From Aerococcus sp. 1KP-2016 (GTDB lineage: Bacteria > Bacillota > Bacilli > Lactobacillales > Aerococcaceae), in the NCBI RefSeq assembly GCF_002252085.1, contig NZ_NEEY01000015.1, forward strand, positions 1-36,254: a DNA stretch of 36,254 nt, read 5' to 3'. Position numbers and translations under genes: made by a program. How positions within the stretch are numbered: the stretch's first letter is position 1; every line of letters starts with the position of its first letter. Of this stretch, positions 28,194-36,254 are shown one piece after another. Below the pieces are notes generated by a model. That model was not told where the DNA came from. It did no database searches and saw nothing but the letters and a program-made list of their open reading frames with translations.

Positions 28194-29267
28194 TTGGACA
28201 CTTTATTAATGGCAGTTGCATACAAGGCCCAAGAACTCCCTGCAAATTCGGTATATCAAGTGTTGATTGGCAAGCGAACTGCCACAACACTTTTTTTTGC
28301 GTTTTCAAATCGTATCACCAGCCTTATTGGCCTATATCCAAAGCTGACTAAGGAAGAATGGGCACAGTATTTGAAGGAAGCGGCTAACTACCCATCCTTA
28401 ACTGCAATTTATCGTCACCATGCGCAACCATCATTTATTCAGATGGTGATTGAGGAAATACTTCCCTTACGTGATGGTTTAATCATTTCAAGTAGCCGGC
28501 AAATTTATCGTCAAACATTGCAATTGATGATGCAAGTTGTCTCGTATGCCAATGTACATGTTCGTAGTTATATACCTTTCGTACAAGATATTCATGCCCA
28601 ATTTCTTGTGAAAATCTGGGTTAACCATGTCAAGAACGTGTTCCAATATGGGTTGGCTGATGTTGCCAAATTGATACAAGACCAATTGTTGATTGATTTA
28701 AGTCGGTATCCTGATCAAGCTGCCATGATATTCTTACAACAATTTGAAGGGGCAAATGTACCTGCAGTCACTTTAGAACAAATTGCAGAAATCCATGAAG
28801 CTAGTAAACGTGAGATACTGATCGTGCAGCAAGCTATAACAGATGATTTATGGGCTCAGTGGTTAAAAGGAAAAAATGCGACGCCCGGTCAAGTATTACT
28901 CACAGATTTTGTCAACGTGGTAGATACTTTTTTTAAAAAGTGGAATGATTCGACCAATAAAACAGCTCTCATGCTAAAAGGTGCTACTATTTCAGTGGCA
29001 GAAATGGCAAATAGGCGCAATCTGAAACCTTCTACGATTACAGAACATTTTATTGAAATTGCCTTCAGTCAGCCAGAACTACTCGTCAATCGTGTGAAAG
29101 CGGCATTGCAGCTCGATGATGTAGGCGTATTACTAGATCATGAACCGGATGCAACGTTTGATGCGTTTCAAGCAAGGTTTGGAGACCAGGATTATTGGTT
29201 GTATCGTTATTGGAAAATCATTTATCAGAAAGGACCAGATGGCTTATGGGATGGCAGAAAAAATTAA
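28194..29267 (+). CDS. ypbB: YpbB-family helix-turn-helix protein
   Basis: A 357-residue protein corresponding to Bacillus subtilis YpbB, of unknown function. The start is TTG 28194 behind TTGGAGGGA; the next ATG is too far from that site. The N-terminal two thirds show no recognised domain, apart from mainly helical, hydrophobic-patterned sequence. The C-terminal ~90 residues form the HTH_40-type domain, seen at ISVAEMANRRNLKPSTITEHFIE (about 268-290), which is related to domains found in some RecQ-family helicases. It overlaps the recQ start, and the ypbB-recQ pairing is conserved in Firmicutes, suggesting a joint DNA-related role. That role is inference. Confidence 0.82.
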   Translation: MDTLLMAVAYKAQELPANSVYQVLIGKRTATTLFFAFSNRITSLIGLYPKLTKEEWAQYLKEAANYPSLTAIYRHHAQPSFIQMVIEEILPLRDGLIISSSRQIYRQTLQLMMQVVSYANVHVRSYIPFVQDIHAQFLVKIWVNHVKNVFQYGLADVAKLIQDQLLIDLSRYPDQAAMIFLQQFEGANVPAVTLEQIAEIHEASKREILIVQQAITDDLWAQWLKGKNATPGQVLLTDFVNVVDTFFKKWNDSTNKTALMLKGATISVAEMANRRNLKPSTITEHFIEIAFSQPELLVNRVKAALQLDDVGVLLDHEPDATFDAFQARFGDQDYWLYRYWKIIYQKGPDGLWDGRKN

Positions 29268-30727
29268 GTGAAATGACAGGCTATAATCATTTTAAGCCGG
29301 GTCAAATAGAAAGCTTGGAGGCTTTAGAAAATGGGAGAAATGCGCTGGCCATTTTACCAACAGGTGGGGGAAAGTCCCTGATTTATCAGCTCAACCAATA
29401 TCAAGCCCCTGGTATTACGGTGATTGTCTCACCATTAATCTCGCTCATGCAAGATCAAGTTGGGCAGTTACAAATGATGGGACTAGGTCAAGGTATTGCA
29501 TTAAATTCGACCTATGAAAAAAAGCAACAAGCTTATATTTTGCGCCATTTAGACCAATATAAATTTGTATTTATTTCGCCCGAAATGTTATTAAAAAATC
29601 AGGTATTAGAAAAACTCAAAACAATGGATATTCATTTACTAGTGATTGATGAAGCCCATTGTATTTCGCAATGGGGCTTTGACTTTAGACCTGAATATAC
29701 AGAATTAAAGGCGGTGCGCCAATTCCTAGGACATCCACAAACGCTGGCCTTATCAGCAACAGCATCAAGCGACACTTTGGACGATATTCAAGAATATTTA
29801 TTTGAACATGATGAGCAAGCAATGTTGATTAAGGAATCAGTTGACCGACCGAATATTTTTTATATATTTGAGGAATTAGAAAGCCATATGGATAGAAGAA
29901 ATTTTTTGTTGCAATGGTTAGCAGAATTACCCAAACCAGGAATTGTTTATGTTCACCATAAAAGTGAATTAGAAGAATTAACTAAATTTGTAAAAGCAAA
30001 TACTGATTTCCAAGTAGCATCCTACCACGGTGATCGAACACTAGCAGATCGGCATATTATACAAAATCAGTTTATAAATGGATTGTTGGATGTCGTTTTT
30101 GCTACATCTGCTTTTGGTATGGGCATCAATCATCCCAATATCCGTTTTGTACTTCATTATCATTTACCTAAAAATATTGCTGATTTTGTACAAGAAATTG
30201 GCCGGGCGGGGCGTGATCAAGAACAGGCAGTTGCGGTTGTATGCTATGATCAGAGCGAGCGGGCAAGATTGCAGCAAATTCGCCGAGTGTATGAAGACGA
30301 AGCGGATTTATTGGAGCGTTTGTTAGTGCCCTTATTTGAAGGTAAGCTGACAGTTGATATGTTAGATCAGTATTCAGACACGATTATAGCCATGCTTAAA
30401 TTCTATAAGCATCATTTTCATACGCTAGCGGATGCCAGATTGCACGCACAAAAATTGAGACAGACCAAAATGCAGCAAATTTTTCAAATGCTGGATTTAA
30501 CGAATCATGAAGGCTGCTATCGAAAGCTTTTATTAGGCCATGCGGATGAAACTTTAAAGGAGCAACCGGACTTATGTTGCACACACTGCCATCCAGAGTT
30601 TCGAACAAAAACAAGTTGGCAGGAATTTATGAAATTACCCAAAGCGCTTGAAGGTCTACCAGGGCGTGCATCTGAAGTTGGTAATAAGCTATCATGGCGG
30701 TTACGCTTAGAAGAATTATTTAGTTAG
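29246..30727 (+). CDS. recQ: RecQ-family ATP-dependent DNA helicase (RecS-like)
   Basis: 3'-5' DNA helicase acting in recombination and repair. The 493-residue protein has motif 0 FKPGQIE, motif I LPTGGGKS (38-44), motif II DEAH (135-138) followed by the RecQ-specific CISQWGFDFRPEY loop, motif III ALSATAS and motif VI QEIGRAGRD. A shortened zinc-binding domain with CYRKLL and CCTHC is near the end. No HRDC domain is present, so it is the short RecS-like form. I chose ATG 29246, which overlaps ypbB by 22 bases; a TTG at 29195 has no ribosome binding site, and ATG 29273 is an alternative. Confidence 0.9.
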   Translation: MGWQKKLSEMTGYNHFKPGQIESLEALENGRNALAILPTGGGKSLIYQLNQYQAPGITVIVSPLISLMQDQVGQLQMMGLGQGIALNSTYEKKQQAYILRHLDQYKFVFISPEMLLKNQVLEKLKTMDIHLLVIDEAHCISQWGFDFRPEYTELKAVRQFLGHPQTLALSATASSDTLDDIQEYLFEHDEQAMLIKESVDRPNIFYIFEELESHMDRRNFLLQWLAELPKPGIVYVHHKSELEELTKFVKANTDFQVASYHGDRTLADRHIIQNQFINGLLDVVFATSAFGMGINHPNIRFVLHYHLPKNIADFVQEIGRAGRDQEQAVAVVCYDQSERARLQQIRRVYEDEADLLERLLVPLFEGKLTVDMLDQYSDTIIAMLKFYKHHFHTLADARLHAQKLRQTKMQQIFQMLDLTNHEGCYRKLLLGHADETLKEQPDLCCTHCHPEFRTKTSWQEFMKLPKALEGLPGRASEVGNKLSWRLRLEELFS

Positions 30728-30767
30728 CAAAAGGGGATAAACTTTTGTTAAACTACTGAATGTGTTA

Positions 30768-30796
30768 CTGACATTAAAAGGGGTTCATGGTACAAT
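30768..30796 (+). promoter_or_regulatory. Promoter of the LysM gene
   Basis: A CTGACA -35 (30768-30773) and a TACAAT -10 (30791-30796) are exactly 17 bases apart, with TGG before the -10. This is a close match to a sigma-A promoter and lies 28 bases before the gene. Confidence 0.7.
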
Positions 30797-30823
30797 TCTT
30801 AATGATAAGAAAGGGGTAGCAGG

Positions 30824-31609
30824 ATGAAGTTCTGGGATAAATTAACCAAAAAAGATCAAAAAAATTCAGAGGATACATTTGATCAAGTGCAAGATGATTC
30901 AGTTGAAACTGACCAAGTCCCCCCTACAAGTGACGATTTTCAAAATCAAGGCTTTGGTGAGTTTGAGAACTTAAAGAATCAAAAATATACACGCACTGCT
31001 CGAAATAAGAAGAATAACAATGATTCAATTTCGACAACGTCTAAGGTATTGGCTTTCTTGTTATTTGTTATGATTGTAATACCGATATTAGTGTTCGCTT
31101 ATATGAATAATGAAAGTCGAGTACCAGAGCCTGAATCTACGGAACAAGTTATGGTATCGAAGACGCAAAACATTGAATCGATGTCTAAAGCTAGTGAATC
31201 TGCTTCAGAATCAGCATCTATCTCTGTTTCTGAATCAATTGTTGCCTCAGAAAGTGCTGTGGCAGCTTCAGAATCAGAATCAATACGCTTAGCATCAGAA
31301 CAAGAATCTTCAAGTATTGCAGCTAGTGAAGCTGCTGAAGCTGCAGCTGTTGCAGCAGCTCAAGCAGCATCAGCAAGTGCAGCGGAATCTGCATCAATCG
31401 CAGCTTCACAATCAGAAGAAGCAGTATCCGAATCTGTGGCTTCTGAAAGCGAATCATCTTCAACAGGTACTTATACCGTTCAAGTTGGGGACAATTTATA
31501 TCGTATTGCTGTGAATAATGGTATGACCTTAGACGAATTGCTAGCATTAAATGGCCTTACGGCAAATTCAAGTATTGGTCCTGGGACGGTATTACGTGTA
31601 ACAGAATAA
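30824..31609 (+). CDS. Single-pass membrane protein with C-terminal LysM domain (YpbE-like)
   Basis: A 261-residue protein with three parts. There is a ~74-residue charged, cytoplasmic N-terminus; one transmembrane segment (about 75-94, VLAFLLFVMIVIPILVFAYM); and an external region. The external region is a low-complexity Ser/Ala/Glu stretch (about 115-212, many SES and ASES units) ending in a single LysM domain (about 214-261, YTVQVGDNLYRIAV start), which binds N-acetylglucosamine-containing peptidoglycan. The arrangement and its place after ypbB-recQ match B. subtilis YpbE. It probably spans the membrane to the cell wall. Its function is unknown. AAAGGGGT precedes the ATG. Confidence 0.85.
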   Translation: MKFWDKLTKKDQKNSEDTFDQVQDDSVETDQVPPTSDDFQNQGFGEFENLKNQKYTRTARNKKNNNDSISTTSKVLAFLLFVMIVIPILVFAYMNNESRVPEPESTEQVMVSKTQNIESMSKASESASESASISVSESIVASESAVAASESESIRLASEQESSSIAASEAAEAAAVAAAQAASASAAESASIAASQSEEAVSESVASESESSSTGTYTVQVGDNLYRIAVNNGMTLDELLALNGLTANSSIGPGTVLRVTE

Positions 31610-31642
31610 GAAAGAAATAAAATTGAAAGAGTGGTGGACAGA

Positions 31643-32328
31643 TTGTCTAAAGCGATTCAAATCGCCATCGATGGCCCTGCTTCGTCAGGAAAAAGTACCA
31701 TCGCTAAAAAATTGGCTAAGCGTTTAGCTATGTATATTTAGATACAGGCGCAATGTATCGAAGCATTACCTTGCTTGCATTAGAAAAAGGTATTGATGCA
31801 AGTGACCATCAAGCGCTACGCGACTTAGCAGAAGCTAGTGAAATTGTTTTCCAAGTGAATGATAGTGGGCAAAGTGTTTGGGTAAATGGCGTAGATGTTA
31901 CCGATGAAATCAGAACAGATCAAGTATCCCAAGCTGTTTCTGCCTATTCGGCTGTATCCGATGTTCGCGAAGTCTTAGTAGAAAAACAACGTGATTACAC
32001 TAAAGGCGGACAAGGCATTATTATGGATGGTCGTGATATAGGAACTGTAGTTTTACCAGCAGCAGAATTAAAGATTTTCCTAACAGCGTCTGCTGAGGAA
32101 CGTGGTCAACGCCGCTTTCTAGAAAATCAAGCAAAAGGGTATTCAGAAATGAGCCTAGAAGCATTAATTGCTGATATTAAACGCCGTGATCTTTATGATT
32201 CAACTCGGGAAGATAGTCCACTGAAACCTGCCGATGATGCCATTATTTTGGATTCATCAGATATGGATTTGGATCAAGTGGAAGAGGCCATTTTTTCATA
32301 TGTAAACGAAGTATTATCACAAAATTAA
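31643..32328 (+). CDS. cmk: Cytidylate kinase Cmk (frame broken near 31729)
   Basis: Phosphorylates CMP and dCMP, supplying nucleotides for DNA and RNA. The frame from TTG 31643 encodes MSKAIQIAIDGPASSGKST, the family start with the P-loop at about 11-19. It then stops at a TAG at 31739. One missing T between 31728 and 31730 would restore KRLAYVYLDTGAMYRS, after which the rest runs unbroken to TAA 32328 and includes MDGRDIGTVVLP and KRRDLYDSTRE. Corrected length is 228 residues, normal for the family. The gene is essential in most bacteria, so an error in the sequence is likelier than a pseudogene. The ribosome binding site (GTGGTGG) is weak, and the start codon is not certain. Confidence 0.9.
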
Positions 32329-32351
32329 ACAATGGACCAGAGAGAATACAT

Positions 32352-32390
32352 AAAAGAACGCTAAAATCAATAGAAATTAGGGTTCTTTTC
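32352..32390 (+). terminator. Intrinsic terminator after cmk
   Basis: AAAAGAACGCTAA (32352-32364) pairs with TTAGGGTTCTTTT (32377-32389) except for one mismatch, with an A-rich loop and the T-run forming part of the stem. It is close to bidirectional in form. Confidence 0.75.
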
Positions 32391-32412
32391 TTGCTGTTTT
32401 AAGTCTTATTGG

Positions 32413-32441
32413 TTGAATATAGTTGAAATAAGTGATATAAT
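32413..32441 (+). promoter_or_regulatory. Promoter of the rpsA-like gene
   Basis: A TTGAAT -35 (32413-32418), a 17-base spacer, a perfect TATAAT -10 (32436-32441) and TGA immediately before the -10. A strong promoter fits a highly expressed gene. Confidence 0.75.
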
Positions 32442-32500
32442 GATAATTGATCATTGGCTTAGTGCGAATGAGGTAGTACATTTAGGAGAGGATTTAGAGT

Positions 32501-33793
32501 ATGTCAAACGAATTTAATCAAAATCAAAATCAAAATAACGAAGAAATTCCATCAATGGAAGAGATTCTTGCTGAATCAGTAGAAGTGAAAATTGGTGATA
32601 CAGTAACAGGTGAAGTATTATCAATCGACGATAACCAAGTAATTGTTGGTATCGAAGGCGCAGGTGTTGAAGGGGTTATTCCTTTCAAAGAATTATCTGC
32701 TACACCAATCGACTCAATTACTGACGTCGTAAACATCGGTGACACTTTAGAATTAGTAGTCATCAAACAAATCAAAGAAAAAGAAAATGGTTCATTCTTA
32801 CTTTCTCGTCGTCGTATCGAAGCGAAAAAAGTATGGGCTGAATTAGAAGCTAAAGCTGAAAACGGTGAAGTAATCACAGTTCCAGTTAAGAGTGTAGTAA
32901 AAGGTGGATTAGTTGTTGACGCGGGTGTACGTGGTTTCATCCCAGCTTCAATGGTTGAAGACTTTTTCGTAGACGATTTCTCTCCTTACAAAGGCCAAGA
33001 GTTAGAAGTTAAAATCGTTGAAATCGAACCAAGCGAAAACCGTTTAATTCTTTCACACAAAGAAATCGCTGCTGAAAAACGCAAAGCGGAACGTGCTGAA
33101 AAATTAGGTTCATTCAACGAAGGTGACAAAGTTACAGGTACTGTAGCTCGCTTGGCAAACTTCGGTGCATTCATCGACTTAGGTGGCATCGACGGTTTAG
33201 TACATATCTCACAAATCGCTCAAGCACACGTTAACCATCCTTCAGATATTTTAAGCGAAGGTCAAGAAGTTGAAGCTTTAGTTCTTGCTGTTGATGAAGA
33301 ACGCGGACGTATTTCATTGTCTATCAAAGGTTTACAACCAGGACCTTGGGAAAATATCGAAGAAAAAGCGCCTAAAGGTGCTGAATTAGAAGGTACTGTA
33401 CGTCGTTTAGTAGACTTCGGTGCGTTTGTTGAAGTATTCCCTGGCGTTGAAGGTTTAGTTCATATTTCTCAAATTTCTCATGAACATATCGCAACTCCTG
33501 CTGACAAACTTACAGAAGGTCAAACTATTCAAGTGAAAGTTTTAGATGTTGATCCTGAAAACGAACGTTTATCATTATCAATTAAAGCTTTAGAAGAAGC
33601 ACCAGAAGTTGATGCTTCAGCAGCACAAAGTGCGCCACGTGAAGAACGTCGTCAAAACAAACCTCGTAAACAAAACAACAATCGTCGTAACACTACATCA
33701 AACACAACTTCAGATGAAGAATCTGGATTCACATTTGGTGATTTACTAGGCGATCAATTAAAAAACTTCGATTTCGGTGACGATAACGAATAA
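32501..33793 (+). CDS. rpsA: 30S ribosomal protein S1-like protein, four S1 domains
   Basis: RNA-binding protein related to ribosomal protein S1 (YpfD in Bacillus). The 430-residue protein contains four S1 repeats at about 30-105, 120-187, 207-276 and 293-362. The third and fourth are the most canonical ([19 protein letters not shown] and [20 protein letters not shown]). The N-terminus is rich in Gln/Asn. The C-terminal ~60 residues are a basic, Asn/Arg-rich tail and then an acidic end. E. coli S1 has six repeats, and in low-GC Gram-positives the four-repeat form is usual and its ribosomal role is looser. TAGGAGAGG precedes the ATG. The codon set is narrow, as in highly expressed genes. A terminator follows. 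Confidence 0.93.
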   Translation: MSNEFNQNQNQNNEEIPSMEEILAESVEVKIGDTVTGEVLSIDDNQVIVGIEGAGVEGVIPFKELSATPIDSITDVVNIGDTLELVVIKQIKEKENGSFLLSRRRIEAKKVWAELEAKAENGEVITVPVKSVVKGGLVVDAGVRGFIPASMVEDFFVDDFSPYKGQELEVKIVEIEPSENRLILSHKEIAAEKRKAERAEKLGSFNEGDKVTGTVARLANFGAFIDLGGIDGLVHISQIAQAHVNHPSDILSEGQEVEALVLAVDEERGRISLSIKGLQPGPWENIEEKAPKGAELEGTVRRLVDFGAFVEVFPGVEGLVHISQISHEHIATPADKLTEGQTIQVKVLDVDPENERLSLSIKALEEAPEVDASAAQSAPREERRQNKPRKQNNNRRNTTSNTTSDEESGFTFGDLLGDQLKNFDFGDDNE

Positions 33794-33824
33794 TTTTTAT
33801 TAATAAACCATAATTTGGTTTGAT

Positions 33825-33856
33825 GGTAGGTTGGGGAAACTCACCTACCTTTTTTA
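33825..33856 (+). terminator. Intrinsic terminator after rpsA-like gene
   Basis: GGTAGGT (33825-33831) pairs with ACCTACC (33843-33849), with extra inner pairs around GGGGAAACTC and a T-run of seven. Confidence 0.85.
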
Positions 33857-33892
33857 TTGAAATAGATAAAGATTTCGAGAGGAGGCAAATAC

Positions 33893-35203
33893 ATGTCTAA
33901 TTTAACAATAGCAATAGTAGGACGACCAAATGTTGGTAAGTCTACAATTTTTAACCGCGTGGTAGGAGACCGTATTTCAATTGTACAAGATGAACCTGGT
34001 GTAACACGTGACCGAATCTATGCACAAGGCGAATGGTTAGGTAAACAATTAAACGTGATTGATACTGGTGGTATCGAATTTAATGATCAAGATTTCATGA
34101 CACAAATTCGTTTGCAAGCAGAAATCGCAATGGAAGAAGCAGATGTTATTATCATGATGACAAATGTGCGTGATGGGGTTACCAAAACCGATTCACAAAT
34201 TGCAAGTATGCTACGTAAAACAGATAAACCAGTCGTTTTAGCAGTCAATAAAGTAGATAATCCTGAACAACGTGCAGAAATTTACGATTTCTACTCATTA
34301 GGTCTAGGGGATCCGTTCCCAATTTCTGGTTCTCACGGTTTAGGTATCGGGGATATTCTTGAAGAAGTATTTAAGCTAGCGCCAGATGACATTTCAAATG
34401 AAGATGATGACGATACCATTTCATTTGCATTAATTGGACGACCAAATGTTGGTAAGTCTTCAATGGTAAATGCAATTCTAGGTGAAAACCGAGTGATCGT
34501 ATCAGATGTTGCGGGGACAACCCGTGATGCAATTGATACAAGTTTCGAAGAAAATGGCCAAGTATTTAAGATTATTGATACTGCAGGTATTCGTAAACGT
34601 GGTAAAGTCTACGAAGCAACAGAAAAATATTCTGTCATGCGTGCCATGCGTGCCATTGAACGAGCACAAGTTTGTTTGGTCGTGTTAAATGCTGAAGAAG
34701 GTATCCGTGATCAAGATAAAACAATCGCAGGGTATGCCCATGAGGCAGGCCGTGGTATTATCATCGTTGTGAATAAATGGGATACACTTGAAAAAGATAA
34801 TCATACGATGAAGAAATTTACGGATGATATCCGTCGTGAATTTCAGTTTATCGACTACGCACCCATCTTATTTGTATCTGCGGAAACGAAACAACGTTTG
34901 ACACAATTACCTGAAATCATTGCCCACGTACATGGTAACTTTAACCGTCGTGTACAATCATCATTATTAAATGAGGTACTTGTGGAAGCAATCCGTGTTA
35001 ATCCGGCACCATCGGACAAAGGTAGAAAACTGAGAATTTACTATTTAACACAAGTGAAATCAGCACCACCAACTTTTGTGGCCTTTGTGAATGATGAAGA
35101 ATTAATGCATTTCTCATATGAACGTTTTCTTTCAAATCAAATTCGAAAATCATTTGATTTCTTAGGTACACCTATACAAATCATTACAAGAAATCGGAAA
35201 TAG
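33893..35203 (+). CDS. der: Ribosome-associated GTPase Der (EngA)
   Basis: Essential GTPase with two consecutive G domains that helps assemble the 50S subunit. The 436-residue protein has the first P-loop GRPNVGKST at about 10-18, the switch II DTGGIEF and NKVD. The second P-loop GRPNVGKSS is at about 182-190, with [10 protein letters not shown] and NKWD. A C-terminal KH-like RNA-binding domain covers about 350-436. The length and order are as expected for the family. GAGAGGAGG stands before the ATG. It follows the rpsA-like gene as in B. subtilis (cmk-ypfD-der), although gpsA, which lies next to der there, is missing. Confidence 0.97.
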   Translation: MSNLTIAIVGRPNVGKSTIFNRVVGDRISIVQDEPGVTRDRIYAQGEWLGKQLNVIDTGGIEFNDQDFMTQIRLQAEIAMEEADVIIMMTNVRDGVTKTDSQIASMLRKTDKPVVLAVNKVDNPEQRAEIYDFYSLGLGDPFPISGSHGLGIGDILEEVFKLAPDDISNEDDDDTISFALIGRPNVGKSSMVNAILGENRVIVSDVAGTTRDAIDTSFEENGQVFKIIDTAGIRKRGKVYEATEKYSVMRAMRAIERAQVCLVVLNAEEGIRDQDKTIAGYAHEAGRGIIIVVNKWDTLEKDNHTMKKFTDDIRREFQFIDYAPILFVSAETKQRLTQLPEIIAHVHGNFNRRVQSSLLNEVLVEAIRVNPAPSDKGRKLRIYYLTQVKSAPPTFVAFVNDEELMHFSYERFLSNQIRKSFDFLGTPIQIITRNRK

Positions 35204-35244
35204 CCGAAAAATTGTAAAAATATTGTGAATTTTGACTAAAAACG

Positions 35245-35273
35245 TTGTTATATAGCGGTTTGTATGGTATCCT
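35245..35273 (+). promoter_or_regulatory. Candidate hup promoter
   Basis: A TTGTTA -35 (35245-35250), a 17-base spacer and a TATCCT -10 (35268-35273) with TGG in front. It would give a leader of about 85 bases before hup. Confidence 0.5.
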
Positions 35274-35307
35274 AAAAAAGGATTATCTGAGAAGTATTTC
35301 GATTATC

Positions 35308-35356
35308 CTGATATTTATCTAAGATAAATATTTCCGAGAATATTCGGAGGAGGTGA
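35308..35356 (+). promoter_or_regulatory. hup leader hairpins and very strong ribosome binding site
   Basis: The leader has a perfect 9-bp hairpin ATATTTATC-TAA-GATAAATAT, then a small CCGAG...TTCGG stem whose right arm touches the ribosome binding site AGGAGGTGA, located seven bases before the ATG. The nine-base match to the anti-Shine-Dalgarno fits very high expression; the hairpins could protect the RNA or modulate initiation. Confidence 0.5.
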
Positions 35357-35363
35357 AATTAGA

Positions 35364-35639
35364 ATGGCAAATAAAGCAGAATTAGTACAAAACGTTGCAA
35401 ATGCAGTAGGTGATTCTAAAAAGAACGTCGCTCCAGTTGTTGATGCAGTTTTCGAACAAATCGAAGCATTTTTAGCTGAAGGTGAAAAAGTTCAATTAAT
35501 CGGTTTCGGTAGCTTTGAAGTACGTGACCGTGCGGCTCGTAAAGGTCGTAACCCTCAAACTGGTGATGAAATCGAAATTCCTGCAAGCAAAGTACCAGCT
35601 TTCAAACCTGGTAAAGCGCTTAAAGACGCAGTTAAATAA
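35364..35639 (+). CDS. hup: DNA-binding protein HU
   Basis: Small nucleoid-associated protein that bends and compacts DNA as a dimer. The 91-residue protein has the full HU pattern: helical N-terminus [15 protein letters not shown], the conserved [22 protein letters not shown] (about 46-67), which forms the start of the DNA-binding arms, the [14 protein letters not shown] stretch and a C-terminal helix. It is of normal HU length. It has its own leader with strong ribosome binding site and is followed by a strong terminator, so it is a single-gene unit. In B. subtilis hbs also lies in the wider der neighbourhood. Confidence 0.97.
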   Translation: MANKAELVQNVANAVGDSKKNVAPVVDAVFEQIEAFLAEGEKVQLIGFGSFEVRDRAARKGRNPQTGDEIEIPASKVPAFKPGKALKDAVK

Positions 35640-35654
35640 TGATTTTAGAAACGT

Positions 35655-35685
35655 CGTCAATGTCTTAGACATTGACGGCTTTTTT
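35655..35685 (+). terminator. Intrinsic terminator after hup
   Basis: CGTCAATGTC (35655-35664), loop TTA, GACATTGACG (35668-35677), then GC and a T-run. Confidence 0.9.
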
Positions 35686-36052
35686 GTATCTTCATATAAA
35701 TGGTTTGAGACTATCTTCAAATGAGTATAACTTTAACGAAAGGTATTTTGTGCAGATTATGGGTGATTGTATATATTAAACCTAAAATGGACGGTAATTG
35801 GAAAGTTCGGGGTGTTCTGCTTTAAAAAATGAGCGATTTTTAGTCACACAGAGGGATAACCTTTCGCTTTTTTTTTAATGGGAAAGTTCAGGTTGTTTTA
35901 TTTTGCGTTTTTTTTCATAAATGTAATCACAGCTGGTTTTGGTTTCCATTTTTCGTTTATTTTAAATCTGATATACATAATGCTGTAAAAATAAGCATCT
36001 TTCCTCTTCAAAAGGCATATCATTCCAAAGAAAAAAGCGGCTGAGACCTTAT
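35686..36052. other. Non-coding intergenic region between hup and the IS
   Basis: Nothing in these ~370 bases looks like a gene. It holds many T-runs and two imperfect direct repeats, AATTGGAAAGTTCGGGGTG (from 35796) and AATGGGAAAGTTCAGGTTG (from 35877), each followed by T-rich sequence. A loose AGCGA...TCGCT pairing with a T-run ends near 35877 and may be a degraded terminator. The last ~50 bases contain an AAAAAAGCGGCTGAG stretch just before the IS end. Confidence 0.5.
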
Positions 36053-36100
36053 TGAACTGCCCCCTGTCAAGCAGACAGGTAAATAAATAAAATATTTAAG

Positions 36101-36133
36101 CCATGCATCAATTTTAATATGCATGGTTTTTTT
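36101..36133 (+). terminator. Terminator-like hairpin inside the IS end
   Basis: CCATGCAT (36101-36108) pairs perfectly with ATGCATGG (36119-36126), and a T-run follows on the + strand. On the + strand it would block transcription entering the element from hup's side, a common way for an IS to silence outside read-through. Confidence 0.55.
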
Positions 36134-36254
36134 ATGCTGGAATACGCAATCCCATGCTAAGTGGAACTCGCTCCATATTATAAAATTCAATATAAGATTG
36201 AAGTGCATCATTTAACTCTTCAAACGTATCGTATGCTTCTAATTGTGGCATTTC
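36132..36254 (-). CDS. IS3-family transposase OrfB, C-terminal 40 codons (partial)
   Basis: The frame begins outside the window and ends with TAA at 36132-36134. The visible 40 residues have the pattern DTFEELNDALQSYIEFYNMER followed by a short basic end, which is the usual C-terminal tail of IS3-family (IS150 group) DDE integrase-like transposases, where the F/YIxxYNxxR segment is common. The DDE catalytic residues lie upstream outside the window. The usual ending with P-x-E-Y/F is cut short here (GLRIPA then stop), which may be a natural variant or a truncated end. Confidence 0.7.
   Translation of the reverse strand, partial: EMPQLEAYDTFEELNDALQSYIEFYNMERVPLSMGLRIPA

Larger units (their letters stand above)
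36053..36254 (-). mobile_element. IS3-family insertion sequence, partial (downstream end)
   Basis: The element enters from the right edge with its transposase on the minus strand. Its outer end is probably at about 36053, where TGAACTGCCCCCTGTCAAG begins, containing a CTGTC-aagca-GACAG palindrome of the kind seen at ends of IS3-family (IS150-like) elements. The other terminus is outside the window, so a matching inverted repeat and any target duplication could not be checked. Confidence 0.65.

Noticed and set aside
29195-29245. Upstream TTG start for recQ
   Set aside because: No ribosome binding site at this start, it would lengthen the overlap with ypbB, and the extra 17 residues do not resemble RecQ proteins.

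Overview
The window is a stretch of AT-rich, low-GC Gram-positive chromosome, most likely a member of the Lactobacillales; Aerococcaceae would fit, but no rRNA or diagnostic marker is present to settle the genus. The inference rests on Bacillus/Lactobacillales-type proteins (CvfB, RibT, YpbB, a multi-S1 RpsA-like protein, DnaE of the Gram-positive type, pyruvate kinase with the extra C-terminal domain), AGGAGG-type ribosome binding sites and gene order. Almost everything is core chromosome transcribed on the + strand. The exceptions are mntH and the partial IS at the right edge.

Layout. 1-317: a remnant of an IS1380-family transposase joined to a truncated copy of an interspersed repeat. 318-1871 (-): mntH with its own promoter and a DtxR/MntR-like palindrome. 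2173-10214: repair and tRNA modification genes, mutS, mutL, msrB, ruvA, ruvB, queA. 10248-16591: dnaE, pfkA, pyk. 16782-19811: aroC, aroA, aroK (end of the chorismate pathway). 19989-21781: cvfB, xerD. 21944-24152: an ABC-2 exporter pair, followed by a full copy of the interspersed repeat (24178-24459). 24632-27183: ribT, scpA, scpB, rluB. 27230-28107: a promoter, FMN riboswitch, intrinsic terminator and ribU. 28194-31609: ypbB, recQ, and a LysM membrane protein. 31643-35639: cmk, rpsA-like, der, hup. The right edge (36053-36254) is the end of an IS3-family element running in from the right.

Functional groups. MutS/MutL, RuvAB, RecQ, DnaE, XerD, ScpAB and HU form a large DNA repair, recombination and chromosome-organisation content. 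PfkA and Pyk are the two committed steps of glycolysis. AroC/A/K finish chorismate. The FMN riboswitch with RibU, plus RibT without the rib biosynthesis genes in view, points to riboflavin uptake as an important route here.

Main oddities. (1) Three genes expected to be essential, dnaE, pfkA (twice) and cmk, have broken reading frames, each explained by one or two missing bases; sequence or assembly errors are the likeliest cause. (2) A roughly 280-bp hairpin-rich repeat with 12-bp inverted ends occurs twice, each time just behind a gene and in the same orientation relative to it. (3) One copy is truncated and fused to a transposase remnant. I found no CRISPR array, tRNA, rRNA, prophage or recognisable defence system, and nothing that I would call a new multi-gene system; the repeat family is the most interesting unexplained structure.
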